Source of the DNA: Methanobacteriota archaeon
Lineage (GTDB): Archaea; Thermoplasmatota; Poseidoniia; Poseidoniales; Poseidoniaceae
Direction of reading: 5' to 3'
Assembly (NCBI GenBank): GCA_018650165.1
Contig: JABIGM010000018.1
Location: 1-64,000, forward strand
Length of the DNA stretch: 64,000 bases
Positions 28,570-38,110 of this stretch are shown here, piece after piece. Every line of letters begins with the position of its first letter. Positions within the stretch are counted from its first letter, which is position 1. Both the position numbers and the translations under genes were made by a program. The notes under the pieces were generated by a model that worked only from the letters and a program-made list of their open reading frames with translations, made no database searches and had not been told where the DNA came from.

Positions 28570-28902
28570 TCACCTATCTATCATTGTAATCGCATCGGTT
28601 GGACACGCTAGAACACAAAGCCTGCACCCAGTACAGGCATCTCGAATAATTTTGGCTTTGCGATTACTAGGTACTTCGAGTAAAGGTGAGGCCATTTCTT
28701 TGAAGTATAATTCAATTGCATCATCATCACAAACTATTGTGCACTGATCACAACCAATGCACAATTTCTCAGTAACCCAAGCAACGGTCCCTTCGCCACC
28801 TTTTGTCATAGCACGTCGCTCACCCTTTTGCCTAGCAAGAGAGATCGCTATCCGTTCAGCCTCCACTGCACGGCGCTTTGACAGGTCCTCTGGAGATGTC
28901 AT
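28570..28902 (-). CDS. Ferredoxin-type protein, two 4Fe-4S motifs
   Basis: CIGCDQCTIVCDDDAI and CTGCRLCVLACPTDAI. Confidence 0.85.
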   Translation of the reverse strand: MTSPEDLSKRRAVEAERIAISLARQKGERRAMTKGGEGTVAWVTEKLCIGCDQCTIVCDDDAIELYFKEMASPLLEVPSNRKAKIIRDACTGCRLCVLACPTDAITMIDR

Positions 28903-29555
28903 TCAGTCACCTCCAATGGGTGCTCACCTTCAAACTTCGCGACAGACAGATTCACTAACACATCTCCCAAACAGTAGAATGCACCAACCAATAGAGGCGG
29001 ATTCCAAGCTGTTAATCCGGTCCAAGGTACTTCATTCGACCAAGTCCAATTGGCAAGATAAGTCCCCCATAATTCCATCAGTAAAGCCGCCCATGCCATT
29101 GTGGCATAAAGTGACGGTTGCGGGCCCCATTTAGTAAAGGCAAGAACTAAAATTAGTAAAAATAAACCCGATGTATCTCCGCCAGTCCACACACCATAAG
29201 CCACTAATGGAATAAATGGAATAAGTGAAAACATTGCTTTCTTTACCGGTAAATGTGTTGCAATTCTACGACCTGCATCAAACAAAAACCAGTGGCCTAC
29301 TGGAACAAATAAGGGCATTAGACCGCGTTGATATTCATAGATGAGCCATACTTCACTGAAAAATAACTCCATCGGAGTTGCGAATGCTAGAACTGTAATC
29401 ATTTCAATGCGTTCACGTCTTTCAGCTTGGCTAAAGAGGTACATGAATAGTCCTATGCAACCAATATTTACAGGCCATTCACCATATTTTGCACTTACAA
29501 ATAATCCTATACCAATTGTTAATGCATAAAGAAAAACTCTCTTCATACAAATCAA
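28899..29555 (-). CDS. Polytopic membrane protein, uncharacterised
   Basis: Multiple TM helices; overlaps ferredoxin gene by 4 nt. Confidence 0.6.
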   Translation of the reverse strand: MICMKRVFLYALTIGIGLFVSAKYGEWPVNIGCIGLFMYLFSQAERRERIEMITVLAFATPMELFFSEVWLIYEYQRGLMPLFVPVGHWFLFDAGRRIATHLPVKKAMFSLIPFIPLVAYGVWTGGDTSGLFLLILVLAFTKWGPQPSLYATMAWAALLMELWGTYLANWTWSNEVPWTGLTAWNPPLLVGAFYCLGDVLVNLSVAKFEGEHPLEVTE

Positions 29556-29559
29556 CTCA

Positions 29560-30546
29560 TTAAGATTGTAATTCGATTGACACGCCTTCTGAGCGCATTA
29601 CTTCAATCACTAATTCGATTACATCATTCGGCAAATCTTCCGGTGCGTGTACACCCGACGGAAGCATTTCAGGTCGGTCAACCCAGGCAATAGCACAACA
29701 TGCAGTTACGAGTCCTGTCGTTCTTGCCATACTAGAATCTCCATCTGAACCACTGTCCTCGACAACCCATCTGCGCTCATTATCTCCCGAGGTAATATGT
29801 ACTTCCATCCAAGTAAACTCTCCGCGCAGTGGGTCGATTTTCCAAGCATCAACTAACTCTTCGGGATTAAGTTTAGTCGCCTGATACTTCTGAATATGCC
29901 CTGGCCATCTGACAGTATACTCGCCCATCTTTGTTGCAGGAATGTTTAGCAACGAGCGTAGCCCATCAGTCAGGAATGCATCCATCTCCCGACCGTTAGC
30001 ATCTATTGTATGCAGTTCAGTCATAGCAGGAACCTCGCAAACCTCACCGTTTTCGATGATTCTGGCTTCACGAGTATATTCTGCAATTACATCATGGGGG
30101 GAAAATGGTGCCATATACGACCAGTGGTTATCTGGTTCACTGGGATTGCCACCTACTTTGATACTCACTTTGTCTAATGTCCCAAATTCACGGTACGCCT
30201 GTGAGACGAGCATATTGGAGAGACCTGGTGCGATTCCAACATCCCACAGAATCTTGCTTTGAACATTTTCTAATCGATCTGGAGTTATTTCGCTAAAGGA
30301 AAGGTCTACTATTTTTTGTCCCGAATTTTTTAGCATACTGGTTGCCTTGTGGCCCAGTGACCCCGGCAGCATATTGATGATTAAATCCGCAGAACTGTGG
30401 TCCGCTTCCAAGGCGCTACCTAAATGGAAAGTTGCATCGGTTTCTCTCTCGACAATATCGAATAAATGCACTTCGAAATTTGCATCCACCAAACGTCGTG
30501 TGACAAATAAGCCAACCAGGCCCCCTCCTAGGCAGTGTACCCGCAT
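29560..30546 (-). CDS. Saccharopine dehydrogenase-like (Lys9/lysine dehydrogenase family) NAD(P)-binding protein
   Basis: VHCLGGGLVGLFVTRRL Rossmann; WDVGIAPGLSNMLV typical of the family. Confidence 0.75.
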   Translation of the reverse strand: MRVHCLGGGLVGLFVTRRLVDANFEVHLFDIVERETDATFHLGSALEADHSSADLIINMLPGSLGHKATSMLKNSGQKIVDLSFSEITPDRLENVQSKILWDVGIAPGLSNMLVSQAYREFGTLDKVSIKVGGNPSEPDNHWSYMAPFSPHDVIAEYTREARIIENGEVCEVPAMTELHTIDANGREMDAFLTDGLRSLLNIPATKMGEYTVRWPGHIQKYQATKLNPEELVDAWKIDPLRGEFTWMEVHITSGDNERRWVVEDSGSDGDSSMARTTGLVTACCAIAWVDRPEMLPSGVHAPEDLPNDVIELVIEVMRSEGVSIELQS

Positions 30547-31754
30547 TAATTCTTCACCATCTGCTTTTGAGATTCCGCACCCATTGCTAGCATTGACAAC
30601 TCAGCAACCAGAGCATGCCATCCATGTGCATGCTCACCATATGTGCCACCTACTTCACTGTAAGGGAGAAATATCGCAGATGGGGAATTCAAATTTTCAA
30701 TCTCACCTTTCTTTGGATTTATTCGATAAAACCATGATGCTGCTTCACCATCTACCAAGTAGACAACTGGTTCAACAGAATAGCCTTCACTCGACTTTAG
30801 AGTGGTGGGTACGCCTTCCTGTATCAGGAAGTTTTCAACATCGACCCCTCCTTTTGAGTACATTAGTCGTTTGAATTTTCGATTTGAAAGATTCAGAAGT
30901 TGGTTACCACTCGTTACTGCCATAATCCCTAAGCCATAGGTGCCCCTATCGTTTTTGACAAAAGCAACTGGCTCTCTTTCAATGCCCAATGCTTGATATC
31001 TAACAGCGATTTTAGCCAAGAACTCATCTATTTCTACTGCAAGGGCTTGGCGGCAAGTTTCCTTTTCCAAACATTTGTTTTCACTTACAAACCAGTCAGT
31101 TAGAAGGTGCCACGGATCAATATCCAATACCTCTGCAATCTCGTTGACATATTCTTGTAAACAAGCATAGTGTTCGGACTTTCTTCTTCTCTGCCAACCC
31201 ATATGAGGCGGTGGTGAAACTTGGTGGGCAGCAATTCCCGGAACAACACCTTCAGTTAAATCATTATTCAGCATTATAAGGTCAGGGCTATTTCCATCAA
31301 TCATTAATGAATCGTTGACGAGTTTGACTTGGTCTAATACCAGTGGTCCTGTGATTCCATCAATAGAACCGTGCCCACCCAACTCTGGTGAACCGACAGT
31401 GCAGCGGAAACCTCCATCAATTAATAGACGCTTGATTGTTGAAACATTTTCAGCATAACCGGGATTCCTCGTGTGGGATTCTGGATATAGATGGACCCAT
31501 TTACATTCTGGCTGCTGTCGAATAATATGTTCGCGCAGTAATATAGAAAGTCGTTCTTCATCCTCGCTTGACACATTATTGAATCCTGCAGGAAAATGGT
31601 TTGCATCGACTACTGCTATTTTCCACCCACAGTCACGAATGTCGACGCTACCATAGATTGGAATTGGTACCTGTGAACGCTTTTTAGCCATCCACTCAGT
31701 GATCAATTCACGATTGGCTTCAAGATGTTTGGTGAGGTCATGTACTGCGGTCAT
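30546..31754 (-). CDS. gshA: Glutamate-cysteine ligase, Acidithiobacillus/proteobacterial GshA type (putative)
   Basis: YGSVDIRDCGWKIAVVDANHFPAGFNN; PVAFVKNDRGTYGLGIM; VENFLIQEGVPT; VEPVVYLVDGEAASWFYRIN. Confidence 0.7.
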   Translation of the reverse strand: MTAVHDLTKHLEANRELITEWMAKKRSQVPIPIYGSVDIRDCGWKIAVVDANHFPAGFNNVSSEDEERLSILLREHIIRQQPECKWVHLYPESHTRNPGYAENVSTIKRLLIDGGFRCTVGSPELGGHGSIDGITGPLVLDQVKLVNDSLMIDGNSPDLIMLNNDLTEGVVPGIAAHQVSPPPHMGWQRRRKSEHYACLQEYVNEIAEVLDIDPWHLLTDWFVSENKCLEKETCRQALAVEIDEFLAKIAVRYQALGIEREPVAFVKNDRGTYGLGIMAVTSGNQLLNLSNRKFKRLMYSKGGVDVENFLIQEGVPTTLKSSEGYSVEPVVYLVDGEAASWFYRINPKKGEIENLNSPSAIFLPYSEVGGTYGEHAHGWHALVAELSMLAMGAESQKQMVKN

Positions 31755-33466
31755 GATACCACTTCCTCAAGCAGCGAAGTGAGATCCCCACTGCGCTTAC
31801 TTATTCCGCCATCCAATATGTGCATCGATTCAAACAACCCTAGACCTATGGCGATTTCTGGCTGCTTTATTAAGGCGCGTTTCAGACGCGGATAACGATT
31901 AGCAATTGGCTCGACAAAGTAGTTTAATTCATCTAAGACCGAATCTATCATTCGGGGTGATGTTGCCCTACCTGCTGGCATTTTAGGTCGACGAACAATT
32001 TCAGTCGGTAGGTTGGTCAATTCTGCAGCTGAACGTAAAGCAGCCTTCTCATCATGAGATGGAGGGAGCCTCCAATCCATTGGCAATTTGTTTGAATCTT
32101 CGCGGTGCCTACTCCCTAAAAATGGCACCCGAACCTCGAGGCTATGAGCCATTGAGTGCCGGTCTACTAACCGCAGTTGAAAATTAGATAATTGACCATG
32201 CTCTAGTTCAAATTGTAAAAAATCCTCAAGTGATTTCGTATGTGCTTCAGGTGTTAGGTCGTCACTCCACCACGAATCTCCTTGAAGATTTGTAAGGCTG
32301 CAGTCCATATCACTCAAACGTGATCTAATCAATTTCGAATGACCCTCTAAATCTCGGTATCTTGGGTAACCCGCATGTAACTCATCAGCACCTTGACCAC
32401 ATAGGCCTACGGTCACAGACTCCGCCATCTTAGCAAAAAGTGGTTGGAAAAATAGTACAGTGACATCTAAGTCCTCTCCATGCCATGCTAAATCTGGTAA
32501 TTTGGAATGAAATGAATCGGGCTCGAGTATGTGCTGGTGGTGTTTGAGGTCTAGACTCGATGCTACAAGTTCTGCTGCTTGCCAGTCAGGATTGTCTTCG
32601 CTCTCGGCTACTGTCCAACATTCTGGTACATCTTGTTCCGCAATCTCTGCTGCCTGCCGTGCAACTGCACATACAAGGCTTGAATCGAGTCCCCCCGACA
32701 ATACAATGCCAACAGGTACATCGGCCATCAATCTATCACTCACACTCAAAGTAAACGAGTCCAGTAAGCCTTCTGGGTCATTCCAATCACTAGTTGGGAG
32801 AACTTTCTGGATTTCAAATCGCGACGAACTTGTCATTCTAGGCTTTCCATCAATCAATTCCCAGACCTCGACACTACCTGGTCTAACGTTATGGACATCT
32901 GCAAAGAGAGTGGTTGCGTCTAGGGGGTACTCCCATGCAATTCTAGCTTGCATTGCAAAATCATCGATCTGTGGAATATATGATTCATGCGCCCTTAGTG
33001 CCTTAGCTTCGGATGAAAACAGAAGACAGTCGTCAACAATAGTTCGCATTAAGGGCTTGATGCCAACGGGGTCTCGGGCCAAAATTAGTTGGCCATTTGA
33101 CCATAGTGCAAATGCAAACATTCCATCTAATTTAGATATCCATTTCGCATGATCATTCGCATTACCTTTACCAGTATGCAACGATAGAATAACTTCGCTG
33201 TCCCCATTGGTAGAATAATTGTAAGAGTTACTTTTCAAATCAAGATGGTTGTAAAACTCACCATTGACTACTGCAACTTTACCAGGACCACGCAATGGCT
33301 GAGGTGAACCAACTAAATCTAAGATGGCAAGTCTTGCATGGGCTAAGCCACAAAAATCATCTTCATAGGTGCCGCGTCCATCAGGACCGCGATGTTCCAT
33401 GAGGTCAATCATGCGCGATAGTACAACCTTGTCAGGTTGTCCAAGCATGCCACCTATGCCACACAT
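31751..33466 (-). CDS. asnB: Asparagine synthase (glutamine-hydrolysing)-like
   Basis: N-terminal MCGIGGML Ntn glutaminase; EHRGPDGRGT; LSGGLDSSLV PP-loop. Confidence 0.85.
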   Translation of the reverse strand: MCGIGGMLGQPDKVVLSRMIDLMEHRGPDGRGTYEDDFCGLAHARLAILDLVGSPQPLRGPGKVAVVNGEFYNHLDLKSNSYNYSTNGDSEVILSLHTGKGNANDHAKWISKLDGMFAFALWSNGQLILARDPVGIKPLMRTIVDDCLLFSSEAKALRAHESYIPQIDDFAMQARIAWEYPLDATTLFADVHNVRPGSVEVWELIDGKPRMTSSSRFEIQKVLPTSDWNDPEGLLDSFTLSVSDRLMADVPVGIVLSGGLDSSLVCAVARQAAEIAEQDVPECWTVAESEDNPDWQAAELVASSLDLKHHQHILEPDSFHSKLPDLAWHGEDLDVTVLFFQPLFAKMAESVTVGLCGQGADELHAGYPRYRDLEGHSKLIRSRLSDMDCSLTNLQGDSWWSDDLTPEAHTKSLEDFLQFELEHGQLSNFQLRLVDRHSMAHSLEVRVPFLGSRHREDSNKLPMDWRLPPSHDEKAALRSAAELTNLPTEIVRRPKMPAGRATSPRMIDSVLDELNYFVEPIANRYPRLKRALIKQPEIAIGLGLFESMHILDGGISKRSGDLTSLLEEVVS

Positions 33467-33507
33467 ATCCAGTCCAATTACTTGTAGTTCAAGAGCCCTT
33501 GCTTTGC

Positions 33508-33618
33508 TCAGAAAATCGAGTAAACAAACATTGTAACAATCATGATTACAAATGAAAGAATAAATGTCACCAAGTAGGCACTTTGGGGTGGGTCTTGGGG
33601 TGGTACTTCGTCAGTCAT
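33508..33618 (-). CDS. 36-aa single-TM microprotein MTDEVPPQDPPQSAYLVTFILSFVIMIVTMFVYSIF (not in supplied ORF track)
   Basis: Manual translation; AGGTGAGACCC immediately upstream of ATG; one clear TM helix. Confidence 0.5.
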   Translation of the reverse strand: MTDEVPPQDPPQSAYLVTFILSFVIMIVTMFVYSIF

Positions 33619-33670
33619 TGGGTCTCACCTATACTATGGGGAGTTGAGGCGCCATTTCAACATAATGGTC

Positions 33671-34291
33671 TCACAACCACGGTGCTAGTAAAATAATTGC
33701 TGCTAATGGAATTAGCAACATCGTGGCATTATCATCAATCCACCTTAGTCGTGGCCACTCAGCAGCCACGCACAATGGGCCCATTACGAAAGCTAACCAA
33801 ATTGGAGTCTCTAATTGAGACCAAGCAGCAACCCAAATCAATGCTATGAAAATTGAACCAAATATGAAGACGTTTTTACTTTCCACACCCTTCCGTCTAA
33901 TCTCTCCCAAGAAAGGGTCTCCTAACGACAACGATAGAATTAGCGGCCAAACGAGTTCGGGAGCCTCTGCAAGTGTCATGAATGTCAAACCAATTGCAAA
34001 ACCACCCCACGCTAAAGCACTGACTTGTTTGGACTCATAGTCGCGTTGACCAAAAATGGTTATTCCTAATTTTAGCCGTATACCTTCAGCAAACACAATT
34101 GTAAATGTCAGAAAAGAAACTACCTGTAATACCGTGATTGAAAAGTAGTCAGCGATGTTTTTTGAATATTCAAAGAAGATGAATGGTATTATTGACATAC
34201 CGATGTGAAAGCCTCTGCGGAACAGGTGCCCATAAAATCCTCCGACTGAATGTTTAACCGGATCTGTAAGTTCAACTTGCTCACTCATCAA
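33671..34291 (-). CDS. Dolichol/phosphatidate cytidylyltransferase- or kinase-like membrane protein
   Basis: LFRRGFHIGMSIIPF and LSLSLGDPFLGEIRRK pattern of the SEC59/DGK1-like family. Confidence 0.5.
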   Translation of the reverse strand: MMSEQVELTDPVKHSVGGFYGHLFRRGFHIGMSIIPFIFFEYSKNIADYFSITVLQVVSFLTFTIVFAEGIRLKLGITIFGQRDYESKQVSALAWGGFAIGLTFMTLAEAPELVWPLILSLSLGDPFLGEIRRKGVESKNVFIFGSIFIALIWVAAWSQLETPIWLAFVMGPLCVAAEWPRLRWIDDNATMLLIPLAAIILLAPWL

Positions 34292-35102
34292 ATTCCCTCA
34301 ATGCGTCTTCGATGCTTAACCCTTCTTCAGACATGCGGTCGATAATAGCCTCAAAGGCGGGATTTCGGACCAGGACATTCTCATGCGCCATCAATAATTG
34401 CTGACGAACTCTGGCGCGACGGGAAGAAACCCTTTCCTCTAAGGATAGGATTTTTTCCGATAATTCATCCAATCCTACCCCTTCAGTAGCACTTGCTAGA
34501 ATAATTGGAGGGGCATCATTAGTCAAAGTTAGAGAGACGGTTAGGTCATTGACAACTTTACTTGCACCTTCCAAATCACTTTTGTTCACCACTATCAAAT
34601 CAGCTAATTCTAGCAAACCTGCTTTTTCTGCTTGTACTCCATCTCCACGTGAAGGTCCTTCAACAACAATAATTCGATTTGCAATTGCGGCGCATCGCAT
34701 TTCTGATTGCCCTGCACCAACAGTTTCTATGATTACTAAATCGAAATTACTTGCCAATAAATGGTTTGCAAGGTCACTAACTATAGAAGGGATTGAACCA
34801 CTCGAAGAACGGGTGGCAATACTTCGAACGTATATTGAATCCGACTTTTCTGCATCATCTAGTACACTTAACCTAATCCGGTCCCCAAGTAAGGCACCTC
34901 CGCTTATTGGAGAAGTAGGATCTATTGCCAGTACTGCAACTTTGTGTTTTGGTGCAAGTCGGTGAAGTATCCCATCTACAAGACATGACTTTCCGACACC
35001 GGGTGGGCCTGTGATTGCAACAATCAGTCCTTCTGTTTTTACAACTTGCAACTCACCATTCTCTATAGCTGAAAGTTGACGAGCAAGTTGCCTACGCTCC
35101 AA
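34281..35102 (-). CDS. meaB: MeaB/ArgK-family GTPase (methylmalonyl-CoA mutase chaperone)
   Basis: AITGPPGVGKSCLVDGIL; DPTSPISGGALLGDRIRL; ETVGAGQSE. Confidence 0.9.
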   Translation of the reverse strand: MERRQLARQLSAIENGELQVVKTEGLIVAITGPPGVGKSCLVDGILHRLAPKHKVAVLAIDPTSPISGGALLGDRIRLSVLDDAEKSDSIYVRSIATRSSSGSIPSIVSDLANHLLASNFDLVIIETVGAGQSEMRCAAIANRIIVVEGPSRGDGVQAEKAGLLELADLIVVNKSDLEGASKVVNDLTVSLTLTNDAPPIILASATEGVGLDELSEKILSLEERVSSRRARVRQQLLMAHENVLVRNPAFEAIIDRMSEEGLSIEDALREFDE

Positions 35103-35594
35103 TCACTCACCCCAGTGCCACTCATCTGGTGAACCGACTCCACAATTAAGACCGGAAGCGAACTCTACAAATTCGAGAATTTCAGTTGAAGGTGTACCTG
35201 GTCCAAATATTGCTCGGACTCCAGCATCAAATAGTTGTGAGCGGTCGTCTTCAGGAATAATCCCTCCTCCAAAAACGACTACATCATCTAAGCCCGCCTC
35301 GCGTAAGAGATTGCAAACTTTCGGGAAGAGGTGGCTGTGAGCACCAGAAAGAGAAGATAGGCCGACGAAACGTGCATCTTCATCCATTACTGTTCTGACA
35401 ATTTGGTCTGGAGTCCTTCGAAGACCAGTATAGATCACCTCATGACCTCCATCACGTAATGCCCGGGCTACGACCTTGGCTCCACGGTCATGACCATCAA
35501 GTCCCGGCTTGGCTATGACAATACGTTGTCGGGCTCCCATATTCGGCTGTGTGTAGGAGCGTCTATGAAGCGGTTGCGGTGTAGAAATGCGCAC
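35103..35594 (-). CDS. Methylmalonyl-CoA mutase B12-binding subunit
   Basis: [60 protein letters not shown]. Confidence 0.93.
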   Translation of the reverse strand: MRISTPQPLHRRSYTQPNMGARQRIVIAKPGLDGHDRGAKVVARALRDGGHEVIYTGLRRTPDQIVRTVMDEDARFVGLSSLSGAHSHLFPKVCNLLREAGLDDVVVFGGGIIPEDDRSQLFDAGVRAIFGPGTPSTEILEFVEFASGLNCGVGSPDEWHWGE

Positions 35595-35628
35595 ACAAGC
35601 AATAAGGAGGGGCTATTACTGTCTCTGA

Positions 35629-37194
35629 TTGGCGAAAGGCATGATGGGTACCGATGAGCGACTACGGGACCTGCGGGCACGAAAGGCACGTGCTGAGGCA
35701 GGTGGCGGCCAAGACAGGGTTGCTGGCCAACATAAGAAAGGAAAAATGACTGCTCGCGAGCGCTTAGAAATGCTACTCGATGAGGGCTCATTCCAAGAAA
35801 TTGATGCTTTGGTTGAGCACCGTTGCCGAGATTTCGACATGGACAAGAATGTCATCCCTGGAGATGGTGTTGTCACCGGCCATGGTACTGTAAATGGAAG
35901 AGAGATTTTCGCTTTCGCACAAGACTTCACCGTATATGGGGGTAGCCTTGGTGAGATGCACGGCCTCAAGATTTGCAAAGTACTTGATATGGCCCTCAAA
36001 ACAGGTAGGCCAGTAATCGGGCTGAACGATAGTGGAGGCGCTAGAATCCAAGAAGGAGTTGCTAGCCTAGGGTCCTATGCTGAAATTTTCTTCAGAAATG
36101 TAAGAGCGAGTGGCGTAGTTCCACAAATAAGCGTCATAATGGGACCATGTGCAGGAGGCGCTGTTTACTCGCCTGCTATCACAGATTTCGTAATCATGGT
36201 CGATAAAACGGCACATATGTTCATCACTGGTCCTGAAGTTATCAAGACTGTTACAAATGAAGAGGTTTCATTCGAAGATTTAGGTGGAGCCGGGACTCAC
36301 GGTAGTAAGTCAGGAGTATCTCACTTTACTGCGCAAAACGACCAAGAAGCAATTGATCTAGCAAGAGAATTAGTTGATTTTTTGCCATTGAATAATATGG
36401 AAATGTCGCCCGAGAAGAAAACCAGTGATCCAGCAAACAGAGTTTGCGAAAAATTGGATTCAATCGTACCAGAAGACCCAACCAAGCCATATGATGTAAA
36501 GGATGTAATTACAGAAATCCTTGATGATGGTGGGTTCCTTGAAGTCCAAGAAAATTGGGCAGGCAATATTGTCATTGGCTTTGGCCATCTGAATGGAGCA
36601 ACAGTTGGGGTCGTCGCAAATCAACCCAAGATGTTAGCTGGTTGCCTTGACATTGATGCAAGTGACAAGGCTGCACGCTTCGTAAGGTTCTGTGATGCAT
36701 TCAATATACCACTGATAACTTTAGAAGATGTTCCGGGATTCCTTCCGGGAACCAACCAAGAATGGGGAGGGATAATTCGGCATGGGGCTAAACTCCTCTA
36801 CGCATATGCAGAAGCTACTGTTCCAAAACTGACTGTCATTTTGCGCAAAGCGTATGGCGGCGCATATGATGTTATGTCCTCGAAACACATTCGTGGCGAT
36901 TACAATGTGGCGTGGCCAAGTGCAGAATTGGCAGTTATGGGAGCCGAGGGTGCAGTACAAATTATTCACCGACGAAGATTACAGAATGCAAGAGACTCAG
37001 AGGGTGAAAGAGAAAGACTAATCGATGACTTCCAAGAGACATTTGCTAACCCTTACAAAGCCGCAGCACTTGGTTATCTAGACGATGTCATCGAACCAAA
37101 TCAAACCCGTGACCGATTATGCAAGGCTCTTAGCATGCTAACCGATAAAGAAGAATTACGTCCATCAAGAAAGCATGGAAATATACCGTTGTGA
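35629..37194 (+). CDS. Acyl-CoA (propionyl/methylmalonyl) carboxylase carboxyltransferase subunit
   Basis: [47 protein letters not shown]-type [46 protein letters not shown]. Confidence 0.95.
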   Translation: MAKGMMGTDERLRDLRARKARAEAGGGQDRVAGQHKKGKMTARERLEMLLDEGSFQEIDALVEHRCRDFDMDKNVIPGDGVVTGHGTVNGREIFAFAQDFTVYGGSLGEMHGLKICKVLDMALKTGRPVIGLNDSGGARIQEGVASLGSYAEIFFRNVRASGVVPQISVIMGPCAGGAVYSPAITDFVIMVDKTAHMFITGPEVIKTVTNEEVSFEDLGGAGTHGSKSGVSHFTAQNDQEAIDLARELVDFLPLNNMEMSPEKKTSDPANRVCEKLDSIVPEDPTKPYDVKDVITEILDDGGFLEVQENWAGNIVIGFGHLNGATVGVVANQPKMLAGCLDIDASDKAARFVRFCDAFNIPLITLEDVPGFLPGTNQEWGGIIRHGAKLLYAYAEATVPKLTVILRKAYGGAYDVMSSKHIRGDYNVAWPSAELAVMGAEGAVQIIHRRRLQNARDSEGERERLIDDFQETFANPYKAAALGYLDDVIEPNQTRDRLCKALSMLTDKEELRPSRKHGNIPL

Positions 37195-37203
37195 GTGGAT
37201 ATT

Positions 37204-37389
37204 ATGGCAGATATTGAAACACTTAGAATGGCAGCCATCGCTGCGGTACTAGCAGCCTCATCAAGTGGTGAAGACCCAACAAAGATTGGGCGAAAACTTG
37301 GAGAGGCATGGGCTCAAGATCACAGAAGGATGAATATGGGAATGTCATCACTTATGCACCGAAATAGTTCTCGGTCTACCTGGAGGTGA
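37204..37389 (+). CDS. Small protein between carboxyltransferase and BCCP, possible accessory (epsilon-like) subunit
   Basis: Colinear short ORF MADIETLRMAAIAAVLAASSSGEDPTKIGRKLGEAWAQDHRRMN. Confidence 0.5.
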   Translation: MADIETLRMAAIAAVLAASSSGEDPTKIGRKLGEAWAQDHRRMNMGMSSLMHRNSSRSTWR

Positions 37390-37390
37390 A

Positions 37391-37801
37391 ATGATGGGTG
37401 AAACTCGGAAAGTCATTGTCAATGGAGAAGAATTCGAAGTTGAACTCGAACAAAATGGTGACACTTGGACTGCAACTGTCGGCGGTCAAAGTTTTGACAT
37501 AACAGTTCCAGACGCAGGACCCGCTCCTAAACAGCGAAGAGCTGCTGGCGGGAAGTCGCAAAAATCAGGAAAGGTAAATGCAAATATTCCGGGAAAGGTT
37601 GTTACTGTAGAGGTTGCTCTTGGAGATGAAGTCGAAGAAGGGCAAGTAGTAATGATTCTCGAAGCGATGAAGATGCAAAATGAAATTCAAGCACCAATCA
37701 GTGGCACTGTTACCGAAATTCATTGTGAAGAAGGCCAATCAATCGAGGCAAACATTCCACTATTGGTAATCACTCCTCCTGAAAGTGAAGATGAATCCTG
37801 A
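37391..37801 (+). CDS. Biotin carboxyl carrier protein / biotinyl domain
   Basis: EAMKMQNEIQAPISGTV biotinylation motif. Confidence 0.93.
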   Translation: MMGETRKVIVNGEEFEVELEQNGDTWTATVGGQSFDITVPDAGPAPKQRRAAGGKSQKSGKVNANIPGKVVTVEVALGDEVEEGQVVMILEAMKMQNEIQAPISGTVTEIHCEEGQSIEANIPLLVITPPESEDES

Positions 37802-38084
37802 TTCATTCCAATGGTTAAAGCGGGATAAGTTTCTAGGCGTCGATATGGGAGAAGATGCCGTCTGTGATTACCCCGGTTGCGGGGCTGTTGGTGACATCAT
37901 TTCTCGGCTTTCACCAGAAGGATATCTTGTTGCTACTGGAAAGAAGGCTTACTCGTTTCGAGAAGCATACCGTAGGTTCCACTATTGTGGAGACCATCAC
38001 GAACAATTGATGGGAGGAGTCTGGTCTCGAGTTCGCAAGCCAGATGACAAAGCAGATGGCCATGCTGCACCTACAGCAATCTGA
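37785..38084 (+). CDS. Small Cys/His-containing protein, uncharacterised (putative zinc binding)
   Basis: CDYPGCG...HYCGDHHEQ. Confidence 0.5.
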   Translation: MKMNPDSFQWLKRDKFLGVDMGEDAVCDYPGCGAVGDIISRLSPEGYLVATGKKAYSFREAYRRFHYCGDHHEQLMGGVWSRVRKPDDKADGHAAPTAI

Positions 38085-38110
38085 TTTATGTTGAATTTCC
38101 TCAGTGAAAT

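Noticed and set aside
29942-30874. Plus-strand ORFs 29942-30262 and 30347-30874
   Set aside because: Antisense to the saccharopine dehydrogenase-like and GshA-like genes.
32529-33152. 207-aa plus-strand ORF
   Set aside because: Fully antisense to asnB, which has clear catalytic motifs; composition looks like a shadow ORF.
35513-36051. Minus-strand ORFs overlapping the carboxyltransferase start
   Set aside because: Antisense to a well-supported carboxyltransferase; no domain.
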